Origin: CAYFKJ01 sp964343605
GTDB taxonomy: Bacteria > Pseudomonadota > Alphaproteobacteria > UBA2966
Reading direction: 5' to 3'
Length of the DNA stretch: 64,000 bases
Assembly (NCBI GenBank): GCA_964343605.1
Contig: CAYFKJ010000002.1
Coordinates: forward strand, 817,117-881,116
Shown here: piece after piece, positions 1-11,211 of the stretch
Position numbering within the stretch: the first letter of the stretch is position 1
Layout: each line of letters opens with the position of its first letter
Made by a program: the position numbers and the translations under genes
Notes under the pieces: model-generated
Database searches by the model: none
What the model saw: the letters and a program-made list of their open reading frames with translations, nothing else
Told to the model about the DNA's origin: nothing

Positions 1-1538
<1,538 letters not shown>

Positions 1539-1569
1539 TCTGATTGCCTTCCCTTGTCGGAATAGAGTG

Positions 1570-1625
1570 TGCGCCTCAAGTGCACATCGTAACTATTCTA
1601 AATCTCAAGTAGGAAATATAATGCA
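1570..1625. promoter_or_regulatory. boxC leader with TGCA half-sites
   Basis: The 158 bases between boxC and boxR carry TGCG-N7-TGCA (1570-1584) and an isolated TGCA at 1622-1625, upstream of the boxC start at 1538. BoxR/BzdR-type regulators are known to bind TGCA-containing operators, and better copies sit between boxR and the ligase gene. These are weaker matches, so a role in boxC control is only suggested. Confidence 0.35.
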
Positions 1626-1696
1626 TATCGCAAAAACAGCAAGCACTATTTTTCCTAATTGATATTCCCGGTCCAAACAAACCCGTGGCGGGTTGA

Positions 1697-2593
1697 TTAC
1701 GCTTCTGCTTCCAGCGTATCCCGGCATAGGCCGACGAGTTCGGCCAGGCAGTCGTCGACGCTCCGGCCGGAGGTATCCAGGGTGGCGTCGGCCCGGCGGT
1801 GGAGAGCCTCGCGTCCCTCCAGTATACGCCTCAAATCCTCCATTGCCTCGTCATTGTCGGCCATGGGGCGGTGGTCGCCCTGGGCGATAACGCGGCTCAT
1901 GTGCTCGGCCGGAGAAGCCTTCAGCCAAACCGTAAAGCACGAGTTCAGCAGGAGGTCGTAGGTGGCCGCTTCCGCCACCAGTCCGCCGCCGGTGGCGATG
2001 ACGGCCCGGTCGTGGCTTTCCAGAACGGCCTCCAGAGCACGGCGCTCGTGCCGGCGGTAACCGGCCTGCCCGGACAGCGAGAAAATTTCATTGGCGCTCA
2101 TGCCCGCGTCTTTCTCGATTTCCTGCGCCAATTCTAATGTCGGAACTGAAAAACTCTCTCCAAGTAGTTGTCCTAATGTGCTTTTACCTGATCCGCGTAA
2201 TCCAATCAGGGCAACCCTGCGAACCTGTTCGCGGGAGGCGCCGAAGGTTTCGGAGATGAGTTGGTGGGCGCGTCCGAGGTCTTCATTGCGAAGCTGGAGA
2301 AGGCGTTCGACAATCAGATGAATTTCGGACGGCCAATCGCCGCCCTCTCTTACGAGATCTGAAACCTCCACGTTCATGGCAAGCGCGACCTGACGCAGCA
2401 GTGCTATGGAAATATTGCCCTGGCCATTTTCCAATTGGGCCAGGTAGCGCTCGGAAACGCCGGAATCGCGCGCCAGAATTTTGCGCGTCATGCCACGTTG
2501 CGCGCGCGCAGTGCGGACGCGCTGGCCAAGCTCGGCGAGAAACGCTTCCGTTCCGCCTGTGGTCTCCGCGTCGCGCTGAATAGTTTCGCTCAT
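1697..2593 (-). CDS. boxR: BoxR-type regulator: XRE domain fused to shikimate-kinase-like domain
   Basis: 298 residues from ATG 2593 (MSETIQRDAETTGG). Residues about 18-85 form an XRE/HTH_3 domain (VRTARAQRGMTRKILARDSGVSERYLAQLENG). Residues about 125-298 resemble shikimate kinase and contain a Walker A motif, GLRGSGKSTLGQ. This fusion is diagnostic of the BzdR/BoxR family, in which the kinase-like part senses benzoyl-CoA and relieves repression. The reading frame stays open upstream to 2881, but that extension overlaps the divergent ligase and its promoter region, so the ATG at 2593 is preferred. It lies between boxC (same strand) and the divergent benzoate-CoA ligase, as expected for the local regulator of benzoate catabolism. 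Confidence 0.93.
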   Translation of the reverse strand: MSETIQRDAETTGGTEAFLAELGQRVRTARAQRGMTRKILARDSGVSERYLAQLENGQGNISIALLRQVALAMNVEVSDLVREGGDWPSEIHLIVERLLQLRNEDLGRAHQLISETFGASREQVRRVALIGLRGSGKSTLGQLLGESFSVPTLELAQEIEKDAGMSANEIFSLSGQAGYRRHERRALEAVLESHDRAVIATGGGLVAEAATYDLLLNSCFTVWLKASPAEHMSRVIAQGDHRPMADNDEAMEDLRRILEGREALHRRADATLDTSGRSVDDCLAELVGLCRDTLEAEA

Positions 2594-2658
2594 CGGCGTC
2601 TTCTGCCCCCGTTTGCCGCCCGCATTCTCACCGCGGTGGGAACGAGGCGCCGCCCTTG

Positions 2659-2688
2659 TTGTCTCCAAGGGGAAAAATGCATTATAGT
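2659..2688 (+). promoter_or_regulatory. Candidate sigma70 promoter of benzoate-CoA ligase gene
   Basis: TTGTCT (2659-2664) and TATAGT (2683-2688) are separated by 18 bases and point towards the ligase gene that starts at 2780. The -10 lies inside the TGCATTATAGTGCC operator-like motif, which would fit steric repression by BoxR. This is prediction from sequence only. Confidence 0.45.
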
Positions 2689-2691
2689 GCC
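2678..2691. promoter_or_regulatory. BoxR operator-like motif 1 (TGCA-N6-TGCC)
   Basis: TGCATTATAGTGCC lies in the divergent boxR/ligase spacer, overlaps the candidate -10 hexamer, and is one base away from the perfect copy at 2717-2730. Confidence 0.5.
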
Positions 2692-2716
2692 TGTCGATCA
2701 AAAATGTAACCTCGGA

Positions 2717-2730
2717 TGCATAATATTGCA
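2717..2730. promoter_or_regulatory. BoxR operator-like motif 2 (TGCA-N6-TGCA)
   Basis: TGCATAATATTGCA is a perfect TGCA-N6-TGCA arrangement 39 bases downstream of motif 1, about 50 bases before the ligase start. The same half-site occurs in known BzdR/BoxR operators. Binding here is inferred. Confidence 0.55.
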
Positions 2731-2779
2731 GCCGATAACTTGACGGCGCTTTGCCGTCGCAGCGGGAGCGCCCCCCAAA

Positions 2780-4372
<1,593 letters not shown>

Positions 4373-4383
4373 CGCCTGGTTTC

Positions 4384-5169
4384 GTGACCGAGGGATTTGT
4401 CGAGGCCGCCGGTGTGCGGCTGGAATACGTCTGGCACGGGCCCAAACCCGGCGAAGCACCAACGCTGGTGTTTCTGCACGAGGGGCTGGGCTGCGTCACC
4501 ATGTGGCGCGATTTTCCCGAACGACTGGCGGCGTCCACCGGCTGCGGGGCATTGGTCTACAGCCGTCAAGGTTACGGCAAATCGGACGGCTGCGACTGGC
4601 CGCGACCGGTTTCCTTTATGCACGACGAGGCCATCGACAGCCTGCCCGAAGTGATTTCCGGACTGGGCCTCAAGGACTACATCTTCGTCGGGCATTCCGA
4701 CGGCGCGTCCATCGCCTTGATCAACGCGGGCAAATTCGACCAACCCGGCCTGAAAGCCGTCGTCGTCGAGGCGCCGCACGTCTTCGTCGAACAGCTCTCG
4801 GTCGACAGTATCGCCGAAATCAAAACCGTCTACGAGACGACCGACCTCAAGGAAAAGCTCGCCCGCCATCACGGCGACAACACGGAATGCGCGTTTCGGG
4901 GCTGGAACGAGGTCTGGCTGGTCAACGACTTCCGCCAGTGGAACATCGAGGAATACCTGCCGGCCATCAACGTCCCCATCCTGGTCGTCCAGGGTGTGGA
5001 CGACGAATACGGCACGATGGCCCAGATCGACTCGATTTCCGCCAGGTCAGGCGGCGATGTTGAGACGGCGATGCTCGACGATTGCGGCCATTCGCCCCAT
5101 CGCGACCAGCCCGAGGCCGTATTGCAGGCAATGACCGGCTTCATTCGGCGCATTGTGGACGCGAAATAA
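4384..5169 (+). CDS. Alpha/beta hydrolase linked to the box cluster
   Basis: 261 residues from a GTG start 11 bases after the ligase stop, so probably co-transcribed. The fold motifs are clear: oxyanion segment VFLHEGLG near residue 30, nucleophile elbow GHSDGAS near 100, an acid candidate in VVQGVDDEYGT, and a catalytic histidine in DDCGHSPHRDQPEAV near 240. Genes of this type accompany bcl/box genes in other Proteobacteria; proposed roles include hydrolysis of lactones or of dead-end CoA thioesters. The exact substrate cannot be read from the sequence. Confidence 0.8.
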   Translation: MTEGFVEAAGVRLEYVWHGPKPGEAPTLVFLHEGLGCVTMWRDFPERLAASTGCGALVYSRQGYGKSDGCDWPRPVSFMHDEAIDSLPEVISGLGLKDYIFVGHSDGASIALINAGKFDQPGLKAVVVEAPHVFVEQLSVDSIAEIKTVYETTDLKEKLARHHGDNTECAFRGWNEVWLVNDFRQWNIEEYLPAINVPILVVQGVDDEYGTMAQIDSISARSGGDVETAMLDDCGHSPHRDQPEAVLQAMTGFIRRIVDAK

Positions 5170-5254
5170 CGTAATTGCGTCTTGGCCACGGCCTACCCGT
5201 AAAGCTATAGTTTCCCTTGAGGGGCGTGCGTTTGATTTTTTGGGGGAGATCACT

Positions 5255-5689
5255 GTGGCGCGAGACATTTTACCGCGTGAAGCCTTTGCCTTGGGCACGG
5301 ACATTTTCAAGAAGGGAGATCCGCCAAGGTTCGCTTATCTTTTAGCTTCCGGCATCGTCGAAATCGTGCTGGAGGACGGGACGGTTGTCGGGACATTGGA
5401 GCCTGGGGCCATCTTCGGCGAGATGGCGCTGATCGACGAGGGACCGAGATCGGCGTCGGCCCGGTCACCCGCAACGGCGCCTCGCGCCAGGACTCGACCG
5501 CCACCTGCCAGTGCTCGATGCGGCCGTTGGCGCAGGCGACGGCGAGCCGGTCGCNNNNNNNNNNAACCGGCGACCTGTATTTTGATTACGCGGCAGGAGT
5601 TCGAGAAACGCTTGAGCAAATCCGATGCCTTCGTGCGGGCCATGCTGAATTTGCTGGTGCAAAGACTGCGTACGACGAACGAAGGCTGA
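5255..5689 (+). pseudogene. Cyclic-nucleotide-binding protein, interrupted by assembly gap
   Basis: The GTG at 5255 has a GGGGGA ribosome site and opens a cNMP-binding domain (FKKGDPPRFAYLLASGIVEIVLEDG, then the phosphate-cassette-like FGEMALIDEGPRSASA). After the gap the domain resumes in the same frame as ATCILITRQEFEKRLSKSD and ends at 5689. In intact relatives only about ten residues separate these halves. Here about 95 bases of unrelated sequence plus 10 N lie between them. The break is therefore most likely an assembly error and the real gene is probably intact, encoding a small single-domain sensor of about 120 residues. The ligand is unknown. Confidence 0.75.
5462..5564. other. Suspected chimeric sequence plus scaffold gap (10 N at 5555-5564)
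   Basis: Bases about 5462-5554 do not fit the flanking cNMP-binding gene. Their reverse strand reads as convincing unrelated protein (LAVACANGRIEHWQVAVES...REAPLRVTG), running into the N run. This looks like a contig end extended with reads from another locus. Annotation should not cross it. Confidence 0.7.
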
Positions 5690-5712
5690 GGCGACAAGGG
5701 AAGAGGCAAGGG

Positions 5713-5973
5713 TTGGCGAGCACGGCGAAATTAGGCAGGACGGCCAAGGGCGGCAAGCCCACGGGCGCACAGCTCAAATATCTTGAACGCGGCCTCGACC
5801 AGCCCGGCGGCAAGCTGCCGCTGTTCGACGAGAACGGCCAGCGCGTCGGCGAAAAGACCGTCCAGGCCTGCATCCGCGCCGGGTGGGCCGAGCCCTGGTT
5901 CGCCAATCCGATGAAGCCCGACTGGCTGGTCTGCAAACTCACCGACGCCGGCCGTCGCGTGTTCGAGGGGTAG
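5713..5973 (+). CDS. Small hypothetical protein
   Basis: About 86 residues from a TTG at 5713; the upstream frame is open but runs into the gap region, so the start is uncertain. It reads ASTAKLGRTAKGGKPTGAQL and later GWAEPWFANPMKPDWLVCKL before the C-terminal TDAGRRVFEG. The last part looks like the end of a winged-helix-type fold, where a recognition helix is followed by 'LTDAGR'. This is weak, and no function is assigned. It starts 23 bases after the cNMP-binding gene and may be co-transcribed with it. Confidence 0.6.
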   Translation: MASTAKLGRTAKGGKPTGAQLKYLERGLDQPGGKLPLFDENGQRVGEKTVQACIRAGWAEPWFANPMKPDWLVCKLTDAGRRVFEG

Positions 5974-6248
5974 CTTCGCCGGGGCATGGGGGGCCTCGGG
6001 ACGCTCGATAACCTCAATTAAGTGCCTGACACCAATTAGCCCGCTAAGACAACATTAACGAGTCTTTGTTAGCTTAAGACTCGTAACGGTCGTATCCCTC
6101 TCAACACAAAACCACACGACCCTACAAGCAAAGGACCGTCGGCATCCCCCGTTGTCGGCGGTTCCTGCCGAGTCCGGCTTGAATCTCCGATCACCATCCC
6201 CAAATACCCAATAATTTCAATGCTCAGTGACGGGGAGCGCGGACGCGC

Positions 6249-6932
6249 ATGGCTGGTCTTTGGGAAGTCTACACGGCATCGTTCATCTTTTTCGCCATCC
6301 ATCTGGGCATCGCAGGGTCACCCTTGCGCGGCGTCATCGCCGGGCGCATCGGCAATACCGGTTTCCAGGGACTGTTTTCGGTTCTATCCCTCGTCGTGCT
6401 GGTATGGGCCGTGATGGCCTACAATGCCGCGCCCCGCGTCGATTTGTGGGATGTGGCCGCGTTGCGATACGTGCCGCACATCGTCATGCCGTTTTCGTTG
6501 ATCCTGGCCGTCTGCGCCTACACGACGCCAAATCCGACCGGCGTCGGCGGTGAGAAGGCGCTGCATCGTGAGAAGGGACCCAAGGGCATCTTCGGCATCA
6601 CGCGCCATCCCCTTATGATGGGTATCGCGCTTTGGGCGGCGACGCACATTGCGGCCAACGGTAATGCCGCATCCCTGGCCTTCTTCGGCGGGTTTCTGCT
6701 GACCTCGCTGGCCGGGCCGGCGTCCATCGACGCCAAGCTGAGGGCCCGCGAACCCGAAGCCTTCGATCGCCTGGCCGCCACGACCTCGATCGTGCCCTTT
6801 GCCGCCGCCCTTCAGGGCCGCACAAGCATCAATTGGACGGAAATCTCGTGGTGGCGGCCGGCCGTCGGATTGGCCCTCTATGCCGCGCTCTACATGGGAC
6901 ACCCGTACATTTCGGGCGTTGCTCTCCACTAA
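6249..6932 (+). CDS. NnrU family integral membrane protein
   Basis: 227 residues with five to six hydrophobic segments (about 5-25, 42-60, 75-95, 125-145, 150-165, 205-222). The conserved NnrU/isoprenylcysteine-methyltransferase-like segment GIFGITRHPLMMGIALWA is near residue 118. NnrU proteins were first noted beside nitrite and nitric oxide reductase genes; their biochemical role is not settled, and no denitrification genes are seen here. The 275 bases upstream (5974-6248) contain no recognisable gene. Confidence 0.85.
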   Translation: MAGLWEVYTASFIFFAIHLGIAGSPLRGVIAGRIGNTGFQGLFSVLSLVVLVWAVMAYNAAPRVDLWDVAALRYVPHIVMPFSLILAVCAYTTPNPTGVGGEKALHREKGPKGIFGITRHPLMMGIALWAATHIAANGNAASLAFFGGFLLTSLAGPASIDAKLRAREPEAFDRLAATTSIVPFAAALQGRTSINWTEISWWRPAVGLALYAALYMGHPYISGVALH

Positions 6933-6985
6933 TTCGAAGAATTTTTCAGGGACTTTCCTTGACGGTCAAAAATTTTGCCCTATAT

Positions 6986-7001
6986 TTAACCATATGGTTA
7001 A
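6986..7001. promoter_or_regulatory. Perfect 16-bp palindrome over the arsR start codon
   Basis: TTAACCATATGGTTAA is a perfect inverted repeat whose centre contains the ATG at 6994. ArsR-family repressors bind short palindromes of this size, so it is a good candidate autoregulatory operator. Because it overlaps the initiation codon it could act at transcription or on the leaderless end of the mRNA. Binding is inferred. Confidence 0.6.
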
Positions 7002-7401
7002 CTATCAAAACCAAACCCAACTGAACGATGCGGCTGAGGCCCAACTCGATTTGGCCTTTTCCGCCCTTGCCGACCGCACCAGACGCGCCATATTGGCTCG
7101 ATTGGCGGAAGGTGAGGCGACGGCGGGCGAATTGGCACAACCTTTCGAGATGTCGCTGCCGGCCGTGTCGAAACACCTCAGAGTATTGGAAGACGCGGGG
7201 TTTTTACTGCGGACGCGCGAAGGGCGTTTCCACCGCTGCAATCTCGATCCCAAGCCGTTACGGACGGCTTCCGACTGGATTTCGACCTACAAGCAGTTCT
7301 GGGAAGGCCAGCTCGATCAGCTTTCGCGCTATCTCGAAGACGAAGCCAACAAGGACAAACAGGAGGACGACGATGAGTCAGACGGCAGCGGTCGCGATTG
7401 A
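6994..7401 (+). CDS. ArsR/SmtB family regulator
   Basis: 135 residues from ATG 6994. The winged helix is clear: FSALADRTRRAILARLAEGEATAGELAQPF then SLPAVSKHLRVLEDAGFL, followed by a wing (RTREGRFHRCNLDP). No metal-binding CxC pair is seen in the recognition helix, so it is probably of the non-metal class that accompanies SRPBCC proteins. The C-terminus is acidic (DKQEDDDESDG). Its stop lies 29 bases inside the next gene, indicating tight coupling with the SRPBCC protein. Confidence 0.9.
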   Translation: MVNYQNQTQLNDAAEAQLDLAFSALADRTRRAILARLAEGEATAGELAQPFEMSLPAVSKHLRVLEDAGFLLRTREGRFHRCNLDPKPLRTASDWISTYKQFWEGQLDQLSRYLEDEANKDKQEDDDESDGSGRD

Positions 7402-7846
7402 CGCGACGGAGGAGGGCTTCGCCCTTGAGATCGACCGGGTTTTCAAAGCGCCGCGGGAACGGGTATACGCCGCCTGGACCGATCCGGAGCAATTGGCGCA
7501 ATGGTGGGGGCCGCAGGGCATGACCTGCCCCGATTGCGACTGGAACCCGGCAGTGGGCGCCACCTACCGCACCTGCATGCAGAACGCCGACGGCGACAAG
7601 TACTGCGTCGGCGGCGTCTTCCAGGAGGTCACCCCGCCGTCGAAGCTGGTCTTTACCTGGAAATGGGAAGACCCCGGCGAGACCGGCGGCGCCGACACTC
7701 TGGTGACCGTCGAACTGGAAGACCTCGGCGACGAAACCCGCCTCAAACTCACGCACGACCGCATGCCGACGGAGGAAGCGGCGACCAACCACCACGGCGG
7801 CTGGTCCAGTTCCTTCGAAGACTTGAACCAATTCCTGGGCGCATAG
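7373..7846 (+). CDS. SRPBCC (AHSA1/START-like) domain protein
   Basis: 157 residues from ATG 7373, overlapping the arsR 3' end by 29 bases. It has the AHSA1 signature: VFKAPRERVYAAWTDPEQLAQWWGP at the N-terminus, LVFTWKWEDP in the middle and a closing helix HHGGWSSSFEDLNQFL. These proteins form a hydrophobic cavity for lipid-like or aromatic ligands. Pairing with ArsR is common and suggests ligand-responsive detoxification or stress control; the ligand is unknown. Confidence 0.88.
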   Translation: MSQTAAVAIDATEEGFALEIDRVFKAPRERVYAAWTDPEQLAQWWGPQGMTCPDCDWNPAVGATYRTCMQNADGDKYCVGGVFQEVTPPSKLVFTWKWEDPGETGGADTLVTVELEDLGDETRLKLTHDRMPTEEAATNHHGGWSSSFEDLNQFLGA

Positions 7847-7856
7847 GGAGGCCACC

Positions 7857-8495
7857 ATGTCAGACGTTGTCATTCACGGATTTCCGCAAAGCAGTTACGT
7901 CCGCACGGCGCGCATGACGTTGGAGGAGAAGGGCGTGGCGTACGAGGTTCAGCCCATCGAACCGGGTTCGGATGCCCATCGCGACCTGCACCCCTTCATG
8001 AAGATGCCGTCGATGGATCACGGCGACGTTCACGTATACGAGACCAGCGCCATCTGCCGTTACGTCGACGAGGCCTTCGACGGTCCGTCGCTGCAACCCG
8101 GCGACCCGGCGGCGCGGGCGTGCATGAACCAGTGGATCAGCTCGATCAACGACTACTTCTATCCACCCATGATCCGCGAGTTCGTCCTCCAGCGCATTGT
8201 TGCTCCCATGCGTGGCAACGAGCCGGACGAGGAACGCATTGCGGCCGCCATGCCGGATATCCGCCGTGCCATCGACGTAACCGACGGAGCGTTGGCGGAC
8301 AGCCGGTTCCTGGCGGGTGAGGATCTCAGCATCGCCGACCTGTTCCTGGCGCCGATCTTCTTCTATGTGGGGATTTCGCCGGAGGGTCCGGAACTGTTCG
8401 CCGGCAAGAACAACATCGCCGGTTGGAAAGCGCGCATCGGCGAGCTGCAGAGCTTCCAGACCACCATGCCGCCGAAACCCGAGGCGGCTGAGTAA
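7857..8495 (+). CDS. Glutathione S-transferase family protein
   Basis: 212 residues. The thioredoxin-like N-domain (VVIHGFPQSSYVRTARMTLEEKGVAYE, cis-Pro region KMPSMDHGDVHVYETSAICRYVDE) is followed by the all-helical C-domain with the conserved FLAGEDLSIADLFLAPI segment. It is cytosolic and probably conjugates or reduces electrophiles with glutathione. It starts 10 bases after the SRPBCC gene, so the ArsR-SRPBCC-GST set is likely one transcript under the palindromic operator. Confidence 0.9.
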   Translation: MSDVVIHGFPQSSYVRTARMTLEEKGVAYEVQPIEPGSDAHRDLHPFMKMPSMDHGDVHVYETSAICRYVDEAFDGPSLQPGDPAARACMNQWISSINDYFYPPMIREFVLQRIVAPMRGNEPDEERIAAAMPDIRRAIDVTDGALADSRFLAGEDLSIADLFLAPIFFYVGISPEGPELFAGKNNIAGWKARIGELQSFQTTMPPKPEAAE

Positions 8496-8508
8496 TCAAG
8501 ATGTCGTC

Positions 8509-8535
8509 GGGGGGTGCAGTGCTGCTGCATCCCCC
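8509..8535. terminator. Hairpin between convergent GST and NHL genes
   Basis: An 11-bp stem (GGGGGGTGCAG / CTGCATCCCCC, one G-T pair) with a 5-base loop lies in the 54-base spacer between convergent genes. Only a weak T-rich stretch follows, so it is probably a bidirectional terminator of moderate strength. Confidence 0.6.
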
Positions 8536-8549
8536 AATTCAAGCTTCTT

Positions 8550-10028
8550 TTAGGCCACCCAGGTGCCGTATGTCTTGGCTTCGGTGTCATACGCCAGGAT
8601 GCGGTGGTTGTTGGTATCCACCACAAAGACCCGGCCGTTTGTAGCATCGTCGACGATACCGGCGGGTTCGCCCAACGGCAGACAGACGTCATCGGTGCAC
8701 GTGAAGGCGCCGCCGTCGAAATCCCGGGCTTCACGTGATTTCAGGTCGAGCAGCCGGACGGCGGCGTTATAGCTGTCGGCGACCAACAGATTGTCGTGAC
8801 TGTCCAGGGCGACGCCCAGGGCGTGCTGCAGGCGGGCTTGTCCGAATGCGCCATTGACGTGGCCGAATTCGAACAATCCGGCACCGACCAGGGTGTCGAC
8901 GGTTTCGGCCTCAAGATCGACGGCGCGGACGGACGAGGTTTCAGAATCGGCGAAGTAAAGCGACTTTCCGTCGGCGCTGAGGGCCAGGCCGCTCGGTTGG
9001 GCCAGACGGGCGGTTGCCGCCGGCCCGTCCACGATGTCTTCTCCGCCGTCACCGGCCAGTCTTTGCACCGTCGCCGCCGCGAAATCCAGGGCGCCCAATT
9101 GGTGAGTGCCGGCGTTGGCGAAATAAAGAAGATTGCCGTCACTCGATAGGGCGAGGTCCCAAGGTGAGGCAAGGGCTGCGCCAACCGCCGGTTCGGCCTG
9201 GGAAAGCGCCGGGCCGCGGCGGTTAATGCCGGCCAGCGTTGTCACCGCTCCCGCTTCCAGATCGATCGCCCGAATAGCGTGATTGCCGGTATCCGCCACA
9301 TAGATTAAGCCGTCCGCGCAGGCCAACCCTTGAGGCTGGTCGAAGGTTGCGTCATCCAGACCGCCGTCCGTAAAACCGTCAGCCCCGCTGCCGACGCGCA
9401 GACGTTCGGCGCCGTCCGGGGCGAGCACGACGATCTGGTGGTGGCCGCCGTCGACCACCGCCCAAAGCTGCTCGTCCCGCCACGTCAGGGGCTTCATCTT
9501 TCCCGGAAACGATAAATTTCCTGCCGGTTCCGCCGAGGGCGTCAACAACAGCGGCGCGGGCGACATCACGCCCTGCCGGCGGAAATCCTCAATCATCTCG
9601 CCAACACCCTCCATCAGACGGTCCGGGTCGGGCTCGCCCGAGGCCTGGCCCAGCAATTCCCCTTCCGGTCCGATGAACATCAGGGTCGGCCACGCACGCA
9701 CGCCGTAGGCTTGCCAGATCTCGAAATCGGGGTCATGGATGATGGGGTGCTCGATACCATAGCGGCTGATCGCCAATTCCACGTTGGCGGCGTCCTTTTC
9801 GGCACTGAATTTCGGCGAGTGTACGCCGATCACGATGACGTCTTCGGGATAGGCCCGTTCAAGACGCTTCAAAGTCGGTATGATCTGAATGCAATTGATG
9901 CAGCAGAAGGTCCAGAAATCGAGGATCACCAAACGCCCCCGCGCGTCTTCAAGGCTGATGGGCCCGTCGACATTGAACCATCTCAAGCCGGAAAGATCGA
10001 AATCCGGGGCGTGTACTCGCGGTTGCAT
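8550..10028 (-). CDS. Thioredoxin-like domain fused to NHL-repeat propeller (NHLRC2-like)
   Basis: 492 residues. Residues about 25-150 form a TlpA/thioredoxin-like domain with FWTFCCINCIQIIPTLKRL, where CINC is the redox pair. The rest is an NHL-type beta propeller with repeated blocks such as LIYVADTGNHAIRAIDLEAG, LLYFANAGTHQLGALDFAA and VFVVDTNNHRILAYD. No signal peptide is visible, so it is probably cytosolic. The same architecture is found in animal NHLRC2 and many bacterial proteins of unknown substrate. A thiol-disulfide or scaffold role is inferred from the domains. Confidence 0.88.
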   Translation of the reverse strand: MQPRVHAPDFDLSGLRWFNVDGPISLEDARGRLVILDFWTFCCINCIQIIPTLKRLERAYPEDVIVIGVHSPKFSAEKDAANVELAISRYGIEHPIIHDPDFEIWQAYGVRAWPTLMFIGPEGELLGQASGEPDPDRLMEGVGEMIEDFRRQGVMSPAPLLLTPSAEPAGNLSFPGKMKPLTWRDEQLWAVVDGGHHQIVVLAPDGAERLRVGSGADGFTDGGLDDATFDQPQGLACADGLIYVADTGNHAIRAIDLEAGAVTTLAGINRRGPALSQAEPAVGAALASPWDLALSSDGNLLYFANAGTHQLGALDFAAATVQRLAGDGGEDIVDGPAATARLAQPSGLALSADGKSLYFADSETSSVRAVDLEAETVDTLVGAGLFEFGHVNGAFGQARLQHALGVALDSHDNLLVADSYNAAVRLLDLKSREARDFDGGAFTCTDDVCLPLGEPAGIVDDATNGRVFVVDTNNHRILAYDTEAKTYGTWVA

Positions 10029-10201
10029 ATTTGACGATCTCCTCGAAGGTCGGTCCGTTTCCGACTAACATCATAGATAGGTGGGCGCCGGCTTGCGACA
10101 AATTGCCCTGTTGTTGAGGGCGGCCGACCGGCCGATGTTTCAAGTGTGGGCCGGCGTCGGTGAGCGGGCCTCACGCAGTTTAACGCCGAATGGAGGCAAC
10201 C

Positions 10202-11026
10202 ATGGCTGTCCGCGACATCCTACTTCACATGAGCGACGACAATCTGGCCCAGGCTCGAAGCAAGGCGGCCATGACCCTGGCGCAAGCCCACGACGCCCAC
10301 CTGACGGCGCTTTACGTGGCCAGGACGCCGAATATTCCCGGCTACGTCCGCGCCTATATCACAGACGATGTCCTTGAGGAGCAACGGCGTCAGGCCCTGA
10401 AAGCCGCCGAAGCGGCCGAGGCCATTTTTGTCGATCAGGCCAAGCGTGAGGGTGTTTCCCACGAATGGCGCGTCGGCGTCGGCGATGACCGCGCCTTGAT
10501 GGAATTGCATGCGCGCTACGCCGACATCGCCGTGGTCAGTCAGGTGGAGAGCGCAACCGAGCACGCCGGGGGCGTTTACGACTTGGCTGAGGAACTGGTG
10601 CTCACGTCCGGCCGCCCCGTCATGGCCATACCCTACACGGGCTCGTGGCCCAAGATCGGCAGCCAGGTAATGATCGCCTGGAACGGCAGGCGGGAAGCGG
10701 TCCGGGCGGTGTCCGATGCCATGCCGTTCCTGGAACGGGCCGATAAGGTCAATGTCTTCACTGTAAATCCCAACGACGACAACCATGTTCCCGGCGCCGA
10801 CCTGTGTACCCATTTGGCGCGCCATGGCGTCAATGCCGAAGCCCATCATTCCGTGGCCAAGGATATCGATGTCGGAAACGTGCTGCTTTCGGCTGCCTTC
10901 GATTTCGGCGTCGATCTCGTTGTCATGGGGGCGTACGGCCATTCCCGCATCCGCGAACTGGCGCTGGGCGGAGCGACCCGGCACATCCTCGGCCACATGA
11001 CCGTCCCGGTGTTGATGTCGCATTAG
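10202..11026 (+). CDS. Universal stress protein, tandem Usp domains
   Basis: 274 residues from ATG 10202, which is 8 bases after a GGAGG site; the in-frame ATG at 10190 overlaps that site and is rejected. Residues 1-140 form a degenerate Usp domain and 150-274 a second one, with a C-terminal nucleotide-binding-like motif VVMGAYGHSRIRELALGGATRHIL (compare G-x2-G-x9-G-S/T), shown here only as family similarity. Such proteins bind ATP or stress signals in the cytosol. It is probably monocistronic. Confidence 0.88.
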   Translation: MAVRDILLHMSDDNLAQARSKAAMTLAQAHDAHLTALYVARTPNIPGYVRAYITDDVLEEQRRQALKAAEAAEAIFVDQAKREGVSHEWRVGVGDDRALMELHARYADIAVVSQVESATEHAGGVYDLAEELVLTSGRPVMAIPYTGSWPKIGSQVMIAWNGRREAVRAVSDAMPFLERADKVNVFTVNPNDDNHVPGADLCTHLARHGVNAEAHHSVAKDIDVGNVLLSAAFDFGVDLVVMGAYGHSRIRELALGGATRHILGHMTVPVLMSH

Positions 11027-11211
11027 AGGTCGTCGACGCAAATACGTGACAAATAGGAGAAAAACTTAAGTACATGGTTATCTTGTCTTTTTAGTCCGCC
11101 TATGCTTCTGTGTCCGCAACAATAAGAACAGCTCTTAACGAATAGCCGCCCGGGGAGACATGGGAGCGGCAAGAAGAGGGTAATGTTTGTGGGCATGGGC
11201 AGCTCGATCGA

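Noticed and set aside
6069..6302. 77-codon reverse open frame upstream of nnrU
   Set aside because: No ribosome site, it overlaps the nnrU start, and the composition is not protein-like.
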